DNA of 64,000 bases from Halieaceae bacterium UBA5044 (lineage in GTDB: Bacteria > Pseudomonadota > Gammaproteobacteria > Pseudomonadales > Halieaceae). The notes under the pieces were generated by a model. That model ran no database searches, was not told the origin of the DNA, and saw nothing but the letters and a program-made list of their open reading frames with translations. Below, piece by piece: positions 36,995 through 46,912 of this stretch. The stretch covers positions 403,481-467,480 of the forward strand of contig DIBU01000001.1 of NCBI GenBank assembly GCA_002416125.1, in the 5' to 3' direction. Numbering within the stretch: position 1 is the stretch's first letter; each line of letters starts with the position of its first letter. The position numbers and the translations under genes were made by a program.

Positions 36995-39163
36995 GTGACA
37001 GCCATGTTGAAAAAAACAGCAAATTTGGGGATTAGTGCCGTGAAAGAGGGATCTTGCAGACGGAGTGGTACACTGCAACGTCTGGCAGCAATGCTGGTAT
37101 TCAGCCTCTTGGGCCAGGCCGTGCAGGCGGCGCCGACCGTGACGGATATCGAGTTCGCCTCGCGCCCGGGCAGCAAGATCGAGGTGCGACTGGATTTCGA
37201 TGAAACGCCACCGCCGATGGAGGCCTACACCATCGAGAAGCCGGCGCGGATTGCCATTGACTTCCCGGGCACGCGCAGCGCGCTGCCGCAAAAGAGCTAC
37301 TCCCTGCCCTATGGCAACGCTACCGGAGTGGTGGTGCTGGAGTCGGGTGACCGCACGCGCCTGGTACTGAACCTGGTGAAGCTGGTGCCCTACGAAACCC
37401 GGGTTGAAGGTAACAGCCTGTTCCTGGTGGTGGGCCAGGGCAGCAGCGGCGACTACGTCAAGCCGTCCAGCGACCCCAATGCGCTCACAGCGCGCGTCGA
37501 GCAGGTTGCCCGCGAGCGTTCGTCCATCAATGACCTGCAGTTCCAGCGCGCAGGCAGCGGTGAGGCACGCCTGACGCTGGAGCTCAGCAATCCCTCGGTC
37601 GACGTGAACGTGTTCAGCGAGCGCGGCGATATCCGCGTGCAGTTCCTCGATACCAGTGTGCCCGAGCACCTGATGCGCCGTTTCGACGTTACCGATTTCG
37701 CCACGCCGGTGACCAGCGTGGACGTCAACAGCGCCGAGCGCGGTGCGACCCTGACCCTGAAGACCGTGGGAGAATTCGACTACCTGGCGTACCAGACGGA
37801 CAACCAGTACGTGATTGCGGTCAAGCCGCTGACCAAGAAAGAACTGGAAGAGCGCCGCGACGAGTTCACCTATGTCGGTGAGCGTATCTCGCTGAACTTC
37901 CAGGACATCGAAGTGCGCGCCGTGCTGCAGCTGATCGCCGACTTTACCGAGCTCAACCTGGTGGCGAGCGATACCGTGTCCGGGCGCATCACCCTGCGCC
38001 TGCAAAACGTGCCGTGGGATCAGGCACTGGAGCTGGTGCTGCGCACGAAAGGCCTCGACAAGCGCCAGGTCGGTAACGTGCTGATGGTGGCGCCCGCGGC
38101 GGAAATCGCCGAGCGTGAGCGCCAGCAGATCGAAGCGAACAAGCAGATTGCCGAGCTGGCACCCCTGCAGAGCGAGTTTATCCGCATCCGTTACGCCAGC
38201 GCCGCAAGCGTGGTGAGCCTGTTCGAAGCGGGCTCGGAGGACGGCGGTACGCTGATCTCACCGCGCGGTTCTGTGATCGTAGAGCCCCGCACCAACTCCC
38301 TGATCGTGACCGAAACCGCGTCCAAGCTGGCCGAGATCCGCGACCTGATCGACCTCGTGGATATTCCGATCCGCCAGGTGATGATCGAGGCGCGCATTGT
38401 GATCGCCCAGTCCGACCTGGAGCAGGAACTGGGCATTGAATGGGGCGGCGGCTTTGTCGACTCCGACGTGAACGGCAATGCCCTGTCTGTCTCTGGCGAC
38501 ACGGCAAACGTGGCGGCGATCAACCAGTCGGTGATCGATGGCACCGCCAGCGGCGTGAACTTCCCGGGTGCGCTGATGGTCGACCTCGGTGTCGCGTCCA
38601 AGGCCGGTGGCTTTGCGGTCGGCTTCACCAGTGAAGACCTGTTCCTGACCGCCGAACTGTCGGCGCTGGAAGCCGCGGGCAATGGTGAGGTGGTGTCGCA
38701 GCCCAAGGTGATCACCGGCGACAAGCAGAAGGCGATCATCAAGTCGGGTTCCGAGATTCCCTACCAGGAAGGCTCGCTGAGCGGCCAGAACACCACGTCC
38801 TTCAAGGAAGCCGTGCTGCAGCTGGACGTCACGCCCAACATTACGCCGGACGACCGCATCCTGCTGGACCTGGTGATTACCCAGGACTCACTGGGTGATC
38901 TGGTGCCGAGTGGTCAGGGGGGCTTCATCCCGTCCATCGATACCACCGAGTTGACCACGCAGGTGCTGGTGGGCAACGGTGAAACGGTGGTGCTGGGCGG
39001 TGTGTTCCGCACCGAGGACATCGAGTCTGTGACCAAGGTGCCGTTCTTTGGCGACATTCCGTATGTCGGTCGCCTGTTCCGCAATGAGTCCAACTCCAAG
39101 ACCAAAACGGAAACGTTGATCTTCATCACGCCGCGTATCCTCGCTGACAGTCTGCTGGACTAG
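36995..39163 (+). CDS. pilQ: Type IV pilus secretin PilQ
   Basis: About 722 residues: signal peptide ending AVQAA near 47, two AMIN domains that bind peptidoglycan (about 50-270), an STN/secretin N domain (ISLNFQDIEVRAVLQLIADFTELNLV) and the C-terminal secretin channel domain (GNGEVVSQPKVITGDKQKAIIKSG, then VPFFGDIPYVGRLFR). GTG 36995 has AGGGG 6 bases upstream; ATG 37004 is the alternative. The open frame reaches back into pilP, but that part is unlikely to be translated. Outer-membrane pore for the pilus. Confidence 0.94.
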   Translation: MTAMLKKTANLGISAVKEGSCRRSGTLQRLAAMLVFSLLGQAVQAAPTVTDIEFASRPGSKIEVRLDFDETPPPMEAYTIEKPARIAIDFPGTRSALPQKSYSLPYGNATGVVVLESGDRTRLVLNLVKLVPYETRVEGNSLFLVVGQGSSGDYVKPSSDPNALTARVEQVARERSSINDLQFQRAGSGEARLTLELSNPSVDVNVFSERGDIRVQFLDTSVPEHLMRRFDVTDFATPVTSVDVNSAERGATLTLKTVGEFDYLAYQTDNQYVIAVKPLTKKELEERRDEFTYVGERISLNFQDIEVRAVLQLIADFTELNLVASDTVSGRITLRLQNVPWDQALELVLRTKGLDKRQVGNVLMVAPAAEIAERERQQIEANKQIAELAPLQSEFIRIRYASAASVVSLFEAGSEDGGTLISPRGSVIVEPRTNSLIVTETASKLAEIRDLIDLVDIPIRQVMIEARIVIAQSDLEQELGIEWGGGFVDSDVNGNALSVSGDTANVAAINQSVIDGTASGVNFPGALMVDLGVASKAGGFAVGFTSEDLFLTAELSALEAAGNGEVVSQPKVITGDKQKAIIKSGSEIPYQEGSLSGQNTTSFKEAVLQLDVTPNITPDDRILLDLVITQDSLGDLVPSGQGGFIPSIDTTELTTQVLVGNGETVVLGGVFRTEDIESVTKVPFFGDIPYVGRLFRNESNSKTKTETLIFITPRILADSLLD

Positions 39164-39181
39164 GGCGCGCCCTGACGTCTC

Positions 39182-39703
39182 ATGCCGGATCTGCACCGCG
39201 TCTTTCTCGTCGGCCCCATGGGGGCCGGCAAGAGCACCATTGGCAAGTACCTTGCGCGCCAGCTCGGCCTGGCCTTCGCCGATACTGACACCGAGATTGA
39301 GCATCGCACGGGCGCGGATATCCCCTGGATATTCGATGTCGAGGGCGAGTCGGGTTTCCGCGACCGGGAACAGCAGGTGGTGGAGGAAATGACGCAGATG
39401 GACGATATCGTCCTCGCCACCGGTGGCGGCGTGATCATGCGCGCCGAAAACCGCGCGGCGCTGGGAAGCCGCGGCTTCGTCATCTACCTGCACGCAACCG
39501 TGGATGAGCAGGTGCGTCGCACCCGCAACGACCGCAAGCGACCATTGCTGCAGACAGGGAACCCGGCGACGGTCCTGCGCGATCTGTTCAAGGTGCGTGA
39601 CCCGCTGTACCGGGAAATTGCCGATTATGTCATCGACACGGACGGCTGCAGCCCGCGCACGGTCGCCCAGCGCCTGATGGAGGCGCTCACCGCCGAGCGC
39701 TGA
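39182..39703 (+). CDS. aroK: Shikimate kinase
   Basis: 173 residues; phosphorylates shikimate. Walker A GPMGAGKSTIGKYLA, the shikimate-binding DTDTEIEHRTG and FRDREQQVVEE, and the ATGGGVIMRAENR motif are all present. Follows pilQ by 18 bases and precedes aroB. Confidence 0.96.
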   Translation: MPDLHRVFLVGPMGAGKSTIGKYLARQLGLAFADTDTEIEHRTGADIPWIFDVEGESGFRDREQQVVEEMTQMDDIVLATGGGVIMRAENRAALGSRGFVIYLHATVDEQVRRTRNDRKRPLLQTGNPATVLRDLFKVRDPLYREIADYVIDTDGCSPRTVAQRLMEALTAER

Positions 39704-39757
39704 AGACAGAGGGGGATCGCGGGGCTAGAATAGCAGTCTTTTACCGTGGAGTGCCCT

Positions 39758-40870
39758 GTGTCCGTCATCATGCATACCGTTCATGTCGATCTGGCCGAGC
39801 GCAGCTATCCGGTCTACATCGGCCGCGATCTCTTCTCCGACCCGCAGCTGCTGCGCCAGCACCTGCGCGGCCGCGAGGTGGCCATCGTCAGTAACGTGAC
39901 GGTAGCGCCGCTCTACGTGCCGCGGTTGCGCGCCGCGCTGGGCGACGGCGGCCGGGTCACCGAGATCATCCTGCCAGACGGTGAACAACACAAGACACTG
40001 GCCAGCTTTGAGCACATTCTGGAGCGCCTGCTGGCCGATCGCCACAGTCGCGCCACAACCCTGATTGCGGTTGGAGGCGGTGTTGTCGGCGATATCACCG
40101 GCTTTGCCGCCGCCTGCTACCAGCGCGGCGTTGAGTTCATTCAGGTGCCGACAACCCTGCTGGCGCAGGTGGACTCCTCCGTGGGCGGCAAGACCGCGGT
40201 CAACCACGCTCTCGGCAAGAACATGATTGGCGCATTCCACCAGCCGCGGGCCGTGTTTATCGACACCAACAGCCTGCACACGCTGCCGGCGCGTGAGCTG
40301 TCCGCCGGCCTCGCCGAGGTCATCAAGTACGGCCTGATCTGTGACGCCGGGTTTTATGCCTGGCTGCTGGAGGCCATGCCGCGACTGCTGGGCCGCGACG
40401 ACAGCGCCCTCGCCGAGGCCATTGAGCGCAGTTGTGCACTGAAGGCCCGCGTGGTGGCGGCTGATGAGCGGGAGGGTGGCGTGCGCGCCATTCTCAACCT
40501 CGGGCATACCTTCGGCCACGCGATCGAGACCGCCCAGGGCTACGGCAGCTGGTTGCACGGTGAGGCGGTTGCCGTGGGCATGTTGCTCGCACTGCGGCTG
40601 TCGGTCGCCCGAGGCTGGGTAGCTGGGGACGAAGTGCGGCGGCTGGAAGCACTGCTGCGCGAGGCGCGTCTGCCGCTGGATATTCCTGCCGGGATGACGC
40701 CCTCGATGTTCATTGATCTGATGGGACGCGACAAGAAGGTAGTAGATGGCCGTATGCGGCTGGTGCTGCTGCGCGATATCGGCGATGCCTGCATTGTCGA
40801 CGACGTTACCGGAGAAGAACTCGAGGGCTTGCTGGGCGCGGCCCAGGCGCGTGCCGCCAGCCCCTGTTGA
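39758..40870 (+). CDS. aroB: 3-dehydroquinate synthase
   Basis: 370 residues, second step of the shikimate pathway. NAD-binding GGGVVGDITGFAA and active-site VDSSVGGKTAVNH, plus zinc-ligand histidines in LGHTFGHAIE and LHGEAVAVG. GTG 39758 has a GGAG 6 bases upstream; ATG 39770 is a possible later start. Confidence 0.96.
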   Translation: MSVIMHTVHVDLAERSYPVYIGRDLFSDPQLLRQHLRGREVAIVSNVTVAPLYVPRLRAALGDGGRVTEIILPDGEQHKTLASFEHILERLLADRHSRATTLIAVGGGVVGDITGFAAACYQRGVEFIQVPTTLLAQVDSSVGGKTAVNHALGKNMIGAFHQPRAVFIDTNSLHTLPARELSAGLAEVIKYGLICDAGFYAWLLEAMPRLLGRDDSALAEAIERSCALKARVVAADEREGGVRAILNLGHTFGHAIETAQGYGSWLHGEAVAVGMLLALRLSVARGWVAGDEVRRLEALLREARLPLDIPAGMTPSMFIDLMGRDKKVVDGRMRLVLLRDIGDACIVDDVTGEELEGLLGAAQARAASPC

Positions 40871-40876
40871 GGTGGT

Positions 40877-40905
40877 TTGTTCCACACTGCGCAACTGTGT
40901 AAAAT
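40877..40905 (+). promoter_or_regulatory. Putative promoter of gltBD
   Basis: TTGTTC (40877-40882), 17-base spacer, TAAAAT (40900-40905). It leaves about 80 bases of leader before gltB in the 120-base gap after aroB. Confidence 0.5.
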
Positions 40906-40990
40906 GACCTCCCCCTTTCGCCCGAGTGCTGCCGAGGTACGGGGCGTGTCGGTGTAACCGTTTGTTTTTATTACCTATTCTGGACACAGT

Positions 40991-43900
40991 ATGAGTGCAG
41001 GCTTGTTTAGCCCTGAAGAATTCCGCGACAACTGTGGCTTCGGCCTGATCGTCCACAGTGCGGGCGACGCCAGCCACCGGTTGCTGCAGACCGCCATTGA
41101 GTCGCTGACATGCATGACGCACCGGGGCGGTATCGCAGCGGATGGCAAGACCGGTGACGGCTGCGGCCTGCTCCTGCAGATGCCCGTTCCCTTCATGCGC
41201 ACGCTGGCGCGCGAGGCTTTTGGCGCGGAACTGGAGGATCCTTTCGGCGTCGGCCAGATTTTCCTGAACCAGGATGAGGGTCGCGCGGCAGCCGCGCGCG
41301 CGGGAATGGAGAAGGCGCTCACCGACCAGGGGCTGAAGGTTGTGGGCTGGCGGGAAGTCCCCACCGACAGCAGTGTCTGTGGCGAAATTGCCCTGGCGAC
41401 GCTGCCGCGTATCGAGCAGGTGTTCTTCAGTGCTCCGGGCCTCAGTGCCGATGAGCTTTCCACCAAGCTGTTCGTGGCGCGACGCAAGGCGGAGATCGCC
41501 AACGAGAGCGACCCGGATTTCTACATCTGCAGCCTGTCGGGCCGCGTGATTGCCTACAAGGGCCTGGTAATGCCGGTGGACCTGCCGCGCTTCTACCACG
41601 ACCTGGACGACGAGCGCCTGGAGACCGCAATCTGCGTGTTCCACCAACGCTTCTCCACCAACACCATGCCGCGCTGGCCGCTGGCGCAGCCGTTCCGGCT
41701 GCTGGCGCACAACGGCGAGATCAACACCATTGATGGCAACCGCAACTGGGCCGAGGCGCGCACGGCGCTGTTCCAGTCAGACCGACTACCCAACATCAGC
41801 GACATCGCGCCGCTGGTCAATCGCACCGGTTCGGATTCATCCAGCCTCGACAACATGCTGGATGTACTGCTGACCGGAGGTGTGGACATGCCCCGCGCGC
41901 TGCGCATGCTGATTCCCCCGGCGTGGCAGAACATGGAGGATATGGACCCCGACCTGCGGGCCTTCTATGAATATCACTCCATGCACATGGAGCCCTGGGA
42001 CGGCCCCGCCGGCATCGTGCTGACGGATGGGCGCTATGCGGTGTGCCTGCTGGACCGGAATGGCCTCCGCCCCGCGCGCTGGGTGAAAACCAAGGACGGC
42101 TTCATCACGCTGGCATCGGAAGTGGGTACCCACGGCTACCGGAGTGAAGACGTGATCGCCAAGGGTCGTGTCGGCCCCGGGCAGATCCTCATGGTCGACA
42201 CCCAGACCGGCGAGATGCTGCACACGGCGGATATCGACAACCGCCTGAAGAGCCGCCACCCCTACAAGCGCTGGTTGAAGGAGAACTCCTACCACGTTGA
42301 GGGCACCTTCGGTGGTGAGCAGGCGCCGGGCATCGAGCCCGATATGCTCAAGCCCTACCAGAAGATGTTCCAGGTGACCTTCGAGGAGCGCGACCAGGTA
42401 CTGCGTCCGCTGGCGGAGTCGGGCAACGAGGCGGTGGGTTCAATGGGTGACGATACGCCCATGGCAGTCCTGTCGCGGCAGGAGCGCCCCCTGTATGACT
42501 TCTTCCGGCAGAAATTCGCGCAGGTGACGAACCCCGCGATCGACCCTCTGCGGGAGGCGATCGTGATGTCCCTGGAGACCGACCTCGGCGCCGAGAAAAA
42601 CGTATTCCACGAGGGGCCGGAGCATGCTGACCGGATCATCCTCAGTTCGCCGGTGCTGTCGCAGGGCAAGTTCAATACGCTGCTGTCGCTGAATCGCCCG
42701 GGCTTTGATGTCTGCGATATCGACGGCACCTACGACCCGGCCGAGATCAACCTGCAGCAGGCGGTGGCGAAGCTGGTGGATACTGCGGAGCAGGCGGTGC
42801 GCAATGGCGCGACCATTCTGATCATTTCCGACCGTTCCATCGCTCCGACGCGCCTGCCGATTCACAGCCTGATCGCCACGGGCGCGGTGCACCATCACCT
42901 CATCCGCCAGGGCCTGCGCTGCGATGCCAATCTGGTCATCGAGACCGCGAGTGCGCGGGATTCCCACCAGGTGGCCTGCCTGCTGGGGTTCGGGGCGACA
43001 GCGATCTACCCCTATCTGGCCTACAGTGTGCTGGAGGACCTGATACGCGATGGCGAATTGCTCGGTGAACCGAGCACCTGCTACAAGAACTATCGCAAGG
43101 GCATCAACAAGGGTCTGCTCAAGATCATGTCCAAGATGGGCATCTCCGCGGTCAGCTCCTACCGCGGCGCGCAGCTGTTCGAGGCAGTGGGCCTGGCGCG
43201 CGAGGTCGTGGATACCGCATTCTGCGGCGTGGCTTCGCGTATCGAGGGCGCCGGCTTTGCGGAGCTGGAACAGGACCAGCGGCACCTGGCCAAGCTGGCC
43301 TGGAACCCGCGCAAACCGCTGCAGCAGGGCGGCCTGCTGAAATACGTACACGGGCAGGAATACCACGCCTTCAACCCCGACGTGGTGACCACGCTGCAGC
43401 TGGCTGTCGCCACCGGGGACTATGCGACCTATCAACGCTACGCCGCGTTGGTCAACACCCGCCCGGTGGCAACGATTCGCGACCTGCTGCAACCCGTGCT
43501 GGCGGAGAAGCCGCTGGATCTGGACGAGGTTGAACCGATCAGCGCCATTCTGCCGCGTTTCGATTCCGCGGGGATGTCGCTGGGCGCACTCAGCCCCGAA
43601 GCGCACGAGGCCCTGGCAGCGGCCATGAACCGGCTGGGTGCGCGCTCCAACTCCGGTGAGGGTGGCGAGGATCCCGCACGCTACGGTACTGAGCGCAGTT
43701 CCAAGATCAAGCAGATCGCTTCCGGCCGCTTCGGTGTCACGCCGCATTATCTGGTCAATGCCGAAGTGCTGCAGATCAAGGTGGCGCAGGGTGCCAAGCC
43801 CGGTGAAGGCGGCCAGCTGCCGGGCGGCAAGGTGAACGAACTGATTGCGCGCCTGCGCTACTCGGTGCCCGGCGTAACGCTGATTTCACCGCCGCCGCAC

Positions 43901-45433
43901 CACGACATCTATTCCATCGAGGACCTGGCGCAGCTGATCTTCGACCTGAAACAGGTGAATCCGAAGGCGCTGGTGTCCGTGAAGCTGGTGTCGGAGCCGG
44001 GCGTGGGTACCATCGCCGCGGGCGTTGCCAAGGCCTATGCCGACCTGATTACCATCAGCGGCTATGACGGCGGCACCGCCGCCAGCCCGCTGACCTCCAT
44101 CCGCTATGCCGGCTCCCCCTGGGAGCTGGGCCTGGCCGAGGTGCAGCAAACCCTGCGCGGCAACGGCTTGCGCGGTGCGATTCGCCTGCAGACCGACGGC
44201 GGCCTGAAAACCGGCCTGGATGTCGTCAAGGCGGCCATTCTGGGTGCGGAGAGCTTTGGGTTTGGCACCGGACCCATGGTGGCGCTGGGCTGCAAGTACC
44301 TGCGCATCTGTCACCTCAACAACTGCGCCACCGGTGTTGCCACGCAGAACGAAAAACTGCGGCAGGATCACTTCAATGGCACGATCGAGATGGTGACGCA
44401 TTTCTTCACCTTCATCGCCATGGAGACACGCGAGTGGCTGGCGCGCCTGGGTGTGCCGTCGCTGGAGGCCCTGATCGGCCGCACCGACCTGCTGGAACGG
44501 CTGCCCGGCACAACGCCAAAGCAGTCGCGACTCAACCTGGCGCCCATTCTGCACAAGGACGCGAGTTCGGCAGGGCAGCCTGAGTATTGCCAGGTAGTGG
44601 CCAACCACCCCTTCGATCGCGCGGAAAAGGCCGAAGCCATGGTGGCTGCGGCGCTTCCGGCCATCGAATCGCGCAGCGGTGGCGAGTACGAATTTGCCCT
44701 GACCAACTGCGACCGCTCCATCGGCGCACGGCTGTCGGGCGAAATCGCCCAGCGCTACGGCAATAACGGCATGGAAGACGCACCCATCGTGCTGCGCCTG
44801 ACCGGCACGGCCGGGCAGAGCTTTGGCGTGTGGAATGCGGGCGGCCTGCACATGTACCTCGAAGGCGACTGCAACGACTATGTCGGCAAGGGCATGGCGG
44901 GCGGTAAGCTGGTGGTATTCCCCGCGCGTGATGCCAACTTCCGCTCCCAGGACACGGTGATTATCGGCAACACCTGCCTATACGGCGCCACCGGTGGGCG
45001 CCTCTACGCGGCGGGTATCGCCGGCGAGCGTTTTGCGGTGCGTAACAGTGGCGCGCAGGCGGTCGTTGAAGGTGCGGGCGACCACTGCTGCGAGTACATG
45101 ACCGGCGGCACGGTCACCGTGCTCGGGCCCACGGGCGTGAACTTCGGCGCGGGCATGACCGGCGGCTTCGCCTACGTGCTGGACCAGGACCGGTCCTTTA
45201 TCGACAAGTACAACAGCGAGCTGGTGGACATCCACCGGGTCAACTCCGAGTACATGGAGCCCTACCGCAACCACCTGCGTACCACGATACGCGAGTTTGC
45301 GCAGGAGACCGGTTCGGCCTGGGGCCTGGAATTGCTGGACAACTTTGAGGACTACGTGGGCAAGTTCTGGCTGGTCAAGCCGAAAGCGGCGGACTTCAAC
45401 CAGCTGCTGTCACGTCTGCGTAACACCGACTAG
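40991..45433 (+). CDS. gltB: Glutamate synthase (NADPH) large chain
   Basis: A 1480-residue subunit: class II glutamine amidotransferase with nucleophile Cys15 in DNCGFGLIVH (a short propeptide is presumably removed), central domain, FMN-binding synthase domain (SGYDGGTAASPLTSIRYAG), 3Fe-4S cysteines in ICHLNNCATGVATQNEKLR, and the C-terminal GXGXG beta-helix domain. Transfers the glutamine amide nitrogen to 2-oxoglutarate. Followed 21 bases later by gltD. Confidence 0.97.
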   Translation: MSAGLFSPEEFRDNCGFGLIVHSAGDASHRLLQTAIESLTCMTHRGGIAADGKTGDGCGLLLQMPVPFMRTLAREAFGAELEDPFGVGQIFLNQDEGRAAAARAGMEKALTDQGLKVVGWREVPTDSSVCGEIALATLPRIEQVFFSAPGLSADELSTKLFVARRKAEIANESDPDFYICSLSGRVIAYKGLVMPVDLPRFYHDLDDERLETAICVFHQRFSTNTMPRWPLAQPFRLLAHNGEINTIDGNRNWAEARTALFQSDRLPNISDIAPLVNRTGSDSSSLDNMLDVLLTGGVDMPRALRMLIPPAWQNMEDMDPDLRAFYEYHSMHMEPWDGPAGIVLTDGRYAVCLLDRNGLRPARWVKTKDGFITLASEVGTHGYRSEDVIAKGRVGPGQILMVDTQTGEMLHTADIDNRLKSRHPYKRWLKENSYHVEGTFGGEQAPGIEPDMLKPYQKMFQVTFEERDQVLRPLAESGNEAVGSMGDDTPMAVLSRQERPLYDFFRQKFAQVTNPAIDPLREAIVMSLETDLGAEKNVFHEGPEHADRIILSSPVLSQGKFNTLLSLNRPGFDVCDIDGTYDPAEINLQQAVAKLVDTAEQAVRNGATILIISDRSIAPTRLPIHSLIATGAVHHHLIRQGLRCDANLVIETASARDSHQVACLLGFGATAIYPYLAYSVLEDLIRDGELLGEPSTCYKNYRKGINKGLLKIMSKMGISAVSSYRGAQLFEAVGLAREVVDTAFCGVASRIEGAGFAELEQDQRHLAKLAWNPRKPLQQGGLLKYVHGQEYHAFNPDVVTTLQLAVATGDYATYQRYAALVNTRPVATIRDLLQPVLAEKPLDLDEVEPISAILPRFDSAGMSLGALSPEAHEALAAAMNRLGARSNSGEGGEDPARYGTERSSKIKQIASGRFGVTPHYLVNAEVLQIKVAQGAKPGEGGQLPGGKVNELIARLRYSVPGVTLISPPPHHDIYSIEDLAQLIFDLKQVNPKALVSVKLVSEPGVGTIAAGVAKAYADLITISGYDGGTAASPLTSIRYAGSPWELGLAEVQQTLRGNGLRGAIRLQTDGGLKTGLDVVKAAILGAESFGFGTGPMVALGCKYLRICHLNNCATGVATQNEKLRQDHFNGTIEMVTHFFTFIAMETREWLARLGVPSLEALIGRTDLLERLPGTTPKQSRLNLAPILHKDASSAGQPEYCQVVANHPFDRAEKAEAMVAAALPAIESRSGGEYEFALTNCDRSIGARLSGEIAQRYGNNGMEDAPIVLRLTGTAGQSFGVWNAGGLHMYLEGDCNDYVGKGMAGGKLVVFPARDANFRSQDTVIIGNTCLYGATGGRLYAAGIAGERFAVRNSGAQAVVEGAGDHCCEYMTGGTVTVLGPTGVNFGAGMTGGFAYVLDQDRSFIDKYNSELVDIHRVNSEYMEPYRNHLRTTIREFAQETGSAWGLELLDNFEDYVGKFWLVKPKAADFNQLLSRLRNTD

Positions 45434-45454
45434 GCGCCGGGAGGCGAAAGCGTT

Positions 45455-46876
45455 ATGAGCAAGCGTTTGTCGAATGATTTCCAGTTTATCGACGTGGGTC
45501 GGACCGATCCCAACAAGAAAAGCGTCGAGACGCGCAAGACAGAGTACGTCGAGATCTATGAATCCTTCACCGCAGACCGGGCGGCGGAGCAGTCGCACCG
45601 CTGTCTGGAGTGCGGCAACCCCTATTGCGAGTGGAAGTGTCCGGTACACAACTTCATTCCCAACTGGCTGAAGCTGGTCAGTGAAGGCAACCTGTTCGAA
45701 GCGGCAGAGCTCAGCCACCAGACCAACACGCTGCCTGAGGTGTGCGGCCGCGTGTGCCCGCAGGATCGCCTGTGCGAGGGTGCCTGTACCCTGAACGATG
45801 GCTACGGCGCCGTCACCATCGGCTCTTCCGAGAAATACATCACCGACACGGCGCTGGCCATGGGCTGGCGACCGGATATGTCGAAGGTGGTGCCCACCGG
45901 CAAGAAAGTGGCCATCATCGGCGCCGGCCCCGCGGGCCTGGGCTGTGCCGACGTGCTGACCCGCGCCGGCGTCAAACCGGTGGTCTTCGACCGCTACCCG
46001 GAAATCGGCGGCCTGCTCACCTTCGGTATTCCGGAATTCAAGCTCGAAAAGGATGTCATGGTGCGTCGCCGCGAGGTGTTTGAGGGCATGGGCATTGAGT
46101 TCCGCCTGAACACCGAGGTCGGCCGCGACATCGGCGTGGCCGAGTTGATGGAAGAGTACGACGCCGTATTCCTCGGCATGGGTACCTACAAGGCCATGCA
46201 GGGGCGCTTCCCCGGCGAGAACCTGCCCGGGGTGCACAAGGCGCTTCCCTACCTGATCGGCAACGTCAACCACAATCGCGGCTATGAGCAGGATCCCTCA
46301 GACTACGTGAATCTCAAGGGCAAGCGCGTGGTGGTCCTGGGTGGCGGTGATACCGCGATGGATTGTGTGCGCACGGCAGTGCGCCAGCAGGCGGAGCATG
46401 TGATCTGCGCCTACCGCCGCGATGAACTGAACATGCCCGGCTCGCGCAAGGAAGTGGCCAACGCCCGGGAAGAAGGGGTGGAATTCCTGTTCAACCGCCA
46501 GCCTATCGAGATCGTTGAGTACTTCGGTCGCGCCTGCGGCGTGAAGATGGTGACCACTGAACTGGGCGAGCCTGACGCCGGCGGCCGCCGCCAACCGCAG
46601 CCCATTCCGGGCAGCGAGAAGGTGCTGGAAGCGGACGCCGTCATCATCGCGTTTGGTTTTCAGCCCGACCCGCCAGCCTGGCTGCGAGAGCTGGGCGTGC
46701 AGGTCAACGAGTGGGACGGCGTGATTGCGCCCGAGGAGCAGGCGTACCGTTTCCAGACCACCAACCCCAAGGTGTTTGCCGGTGGCGACATGGTGCGCGG
46801 GTCTGACCTGGTGGTCACCGCCATCTGGGAAGGGCGCCAGGCCGCCGAGGGCATTCTGGACTTTCTCGAGGTCTGA
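45455..46876 (+). CDS. gltD: Glutamate synthase (NADPH) small chain
   Basis: A 473-residue FAD-dependent electron-input subunit: N-terminal cysteine clusters CLECGNPYCEWKCPVHN and CGRVCPQDRLCEGAC for 4Fe-4S centres, FAD-binding GAGPAGLGCADVL, and NADPH-binding GGGDTAMDCVRTAVR. It feeds electrons from NADPH to GltB. Confidence 0.97.
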   Translation: MSKRLSNDFQFIDVGRTDPNKKSVETRKTEYVEIYESFTADRAAEQSHRCLECGNPYCEWKCPVHNFIPNWLKLVSEGNLFEAAELSHQTNTLPEVCGRVCPQDRLCEGACTLNDGYGAVTIGSSEKYITDTALAMGWRPDMSKVVPTGKKVAIIGAGPAGLGCADVLTRAGVKPVVFDRYPEIGGLLTFGIPEFKLEKDVMVRRREVFEGMGIEFRLNTEVGRDIGVAELMEEYDAVFLGMGTYKAMQGRFPGENLPGVHKALPYLIGNVNHNRGYEQDPSDYVNLKGKRVVVLGGGDTAMDCVRTAVRQQAEHVICAYRRDELNMPGSRKEVANAREEGVEFLFNRQPIEIVEYFGRACGVKMVTTELGEPDAGGRRQPQPIPGSEKVLEADAVIIAFGFQPDPPAWLRELGVQVNEWDGVIAPEEQAYRFQTTNPKVFAGGDMVRGSDLVVTAIWEGRQAAEGILDFLEV

Positions 46877-46912
46877 GCCGGCCGTATCCGCCAAACTGCA
46901 CACGGAGATTCT

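Noticed and set aside
39725..41710. 661-codon minus-strand open frame
   Set aside because: Shadow across aroB and gltB; composition typical of antisense GC-rich frames.
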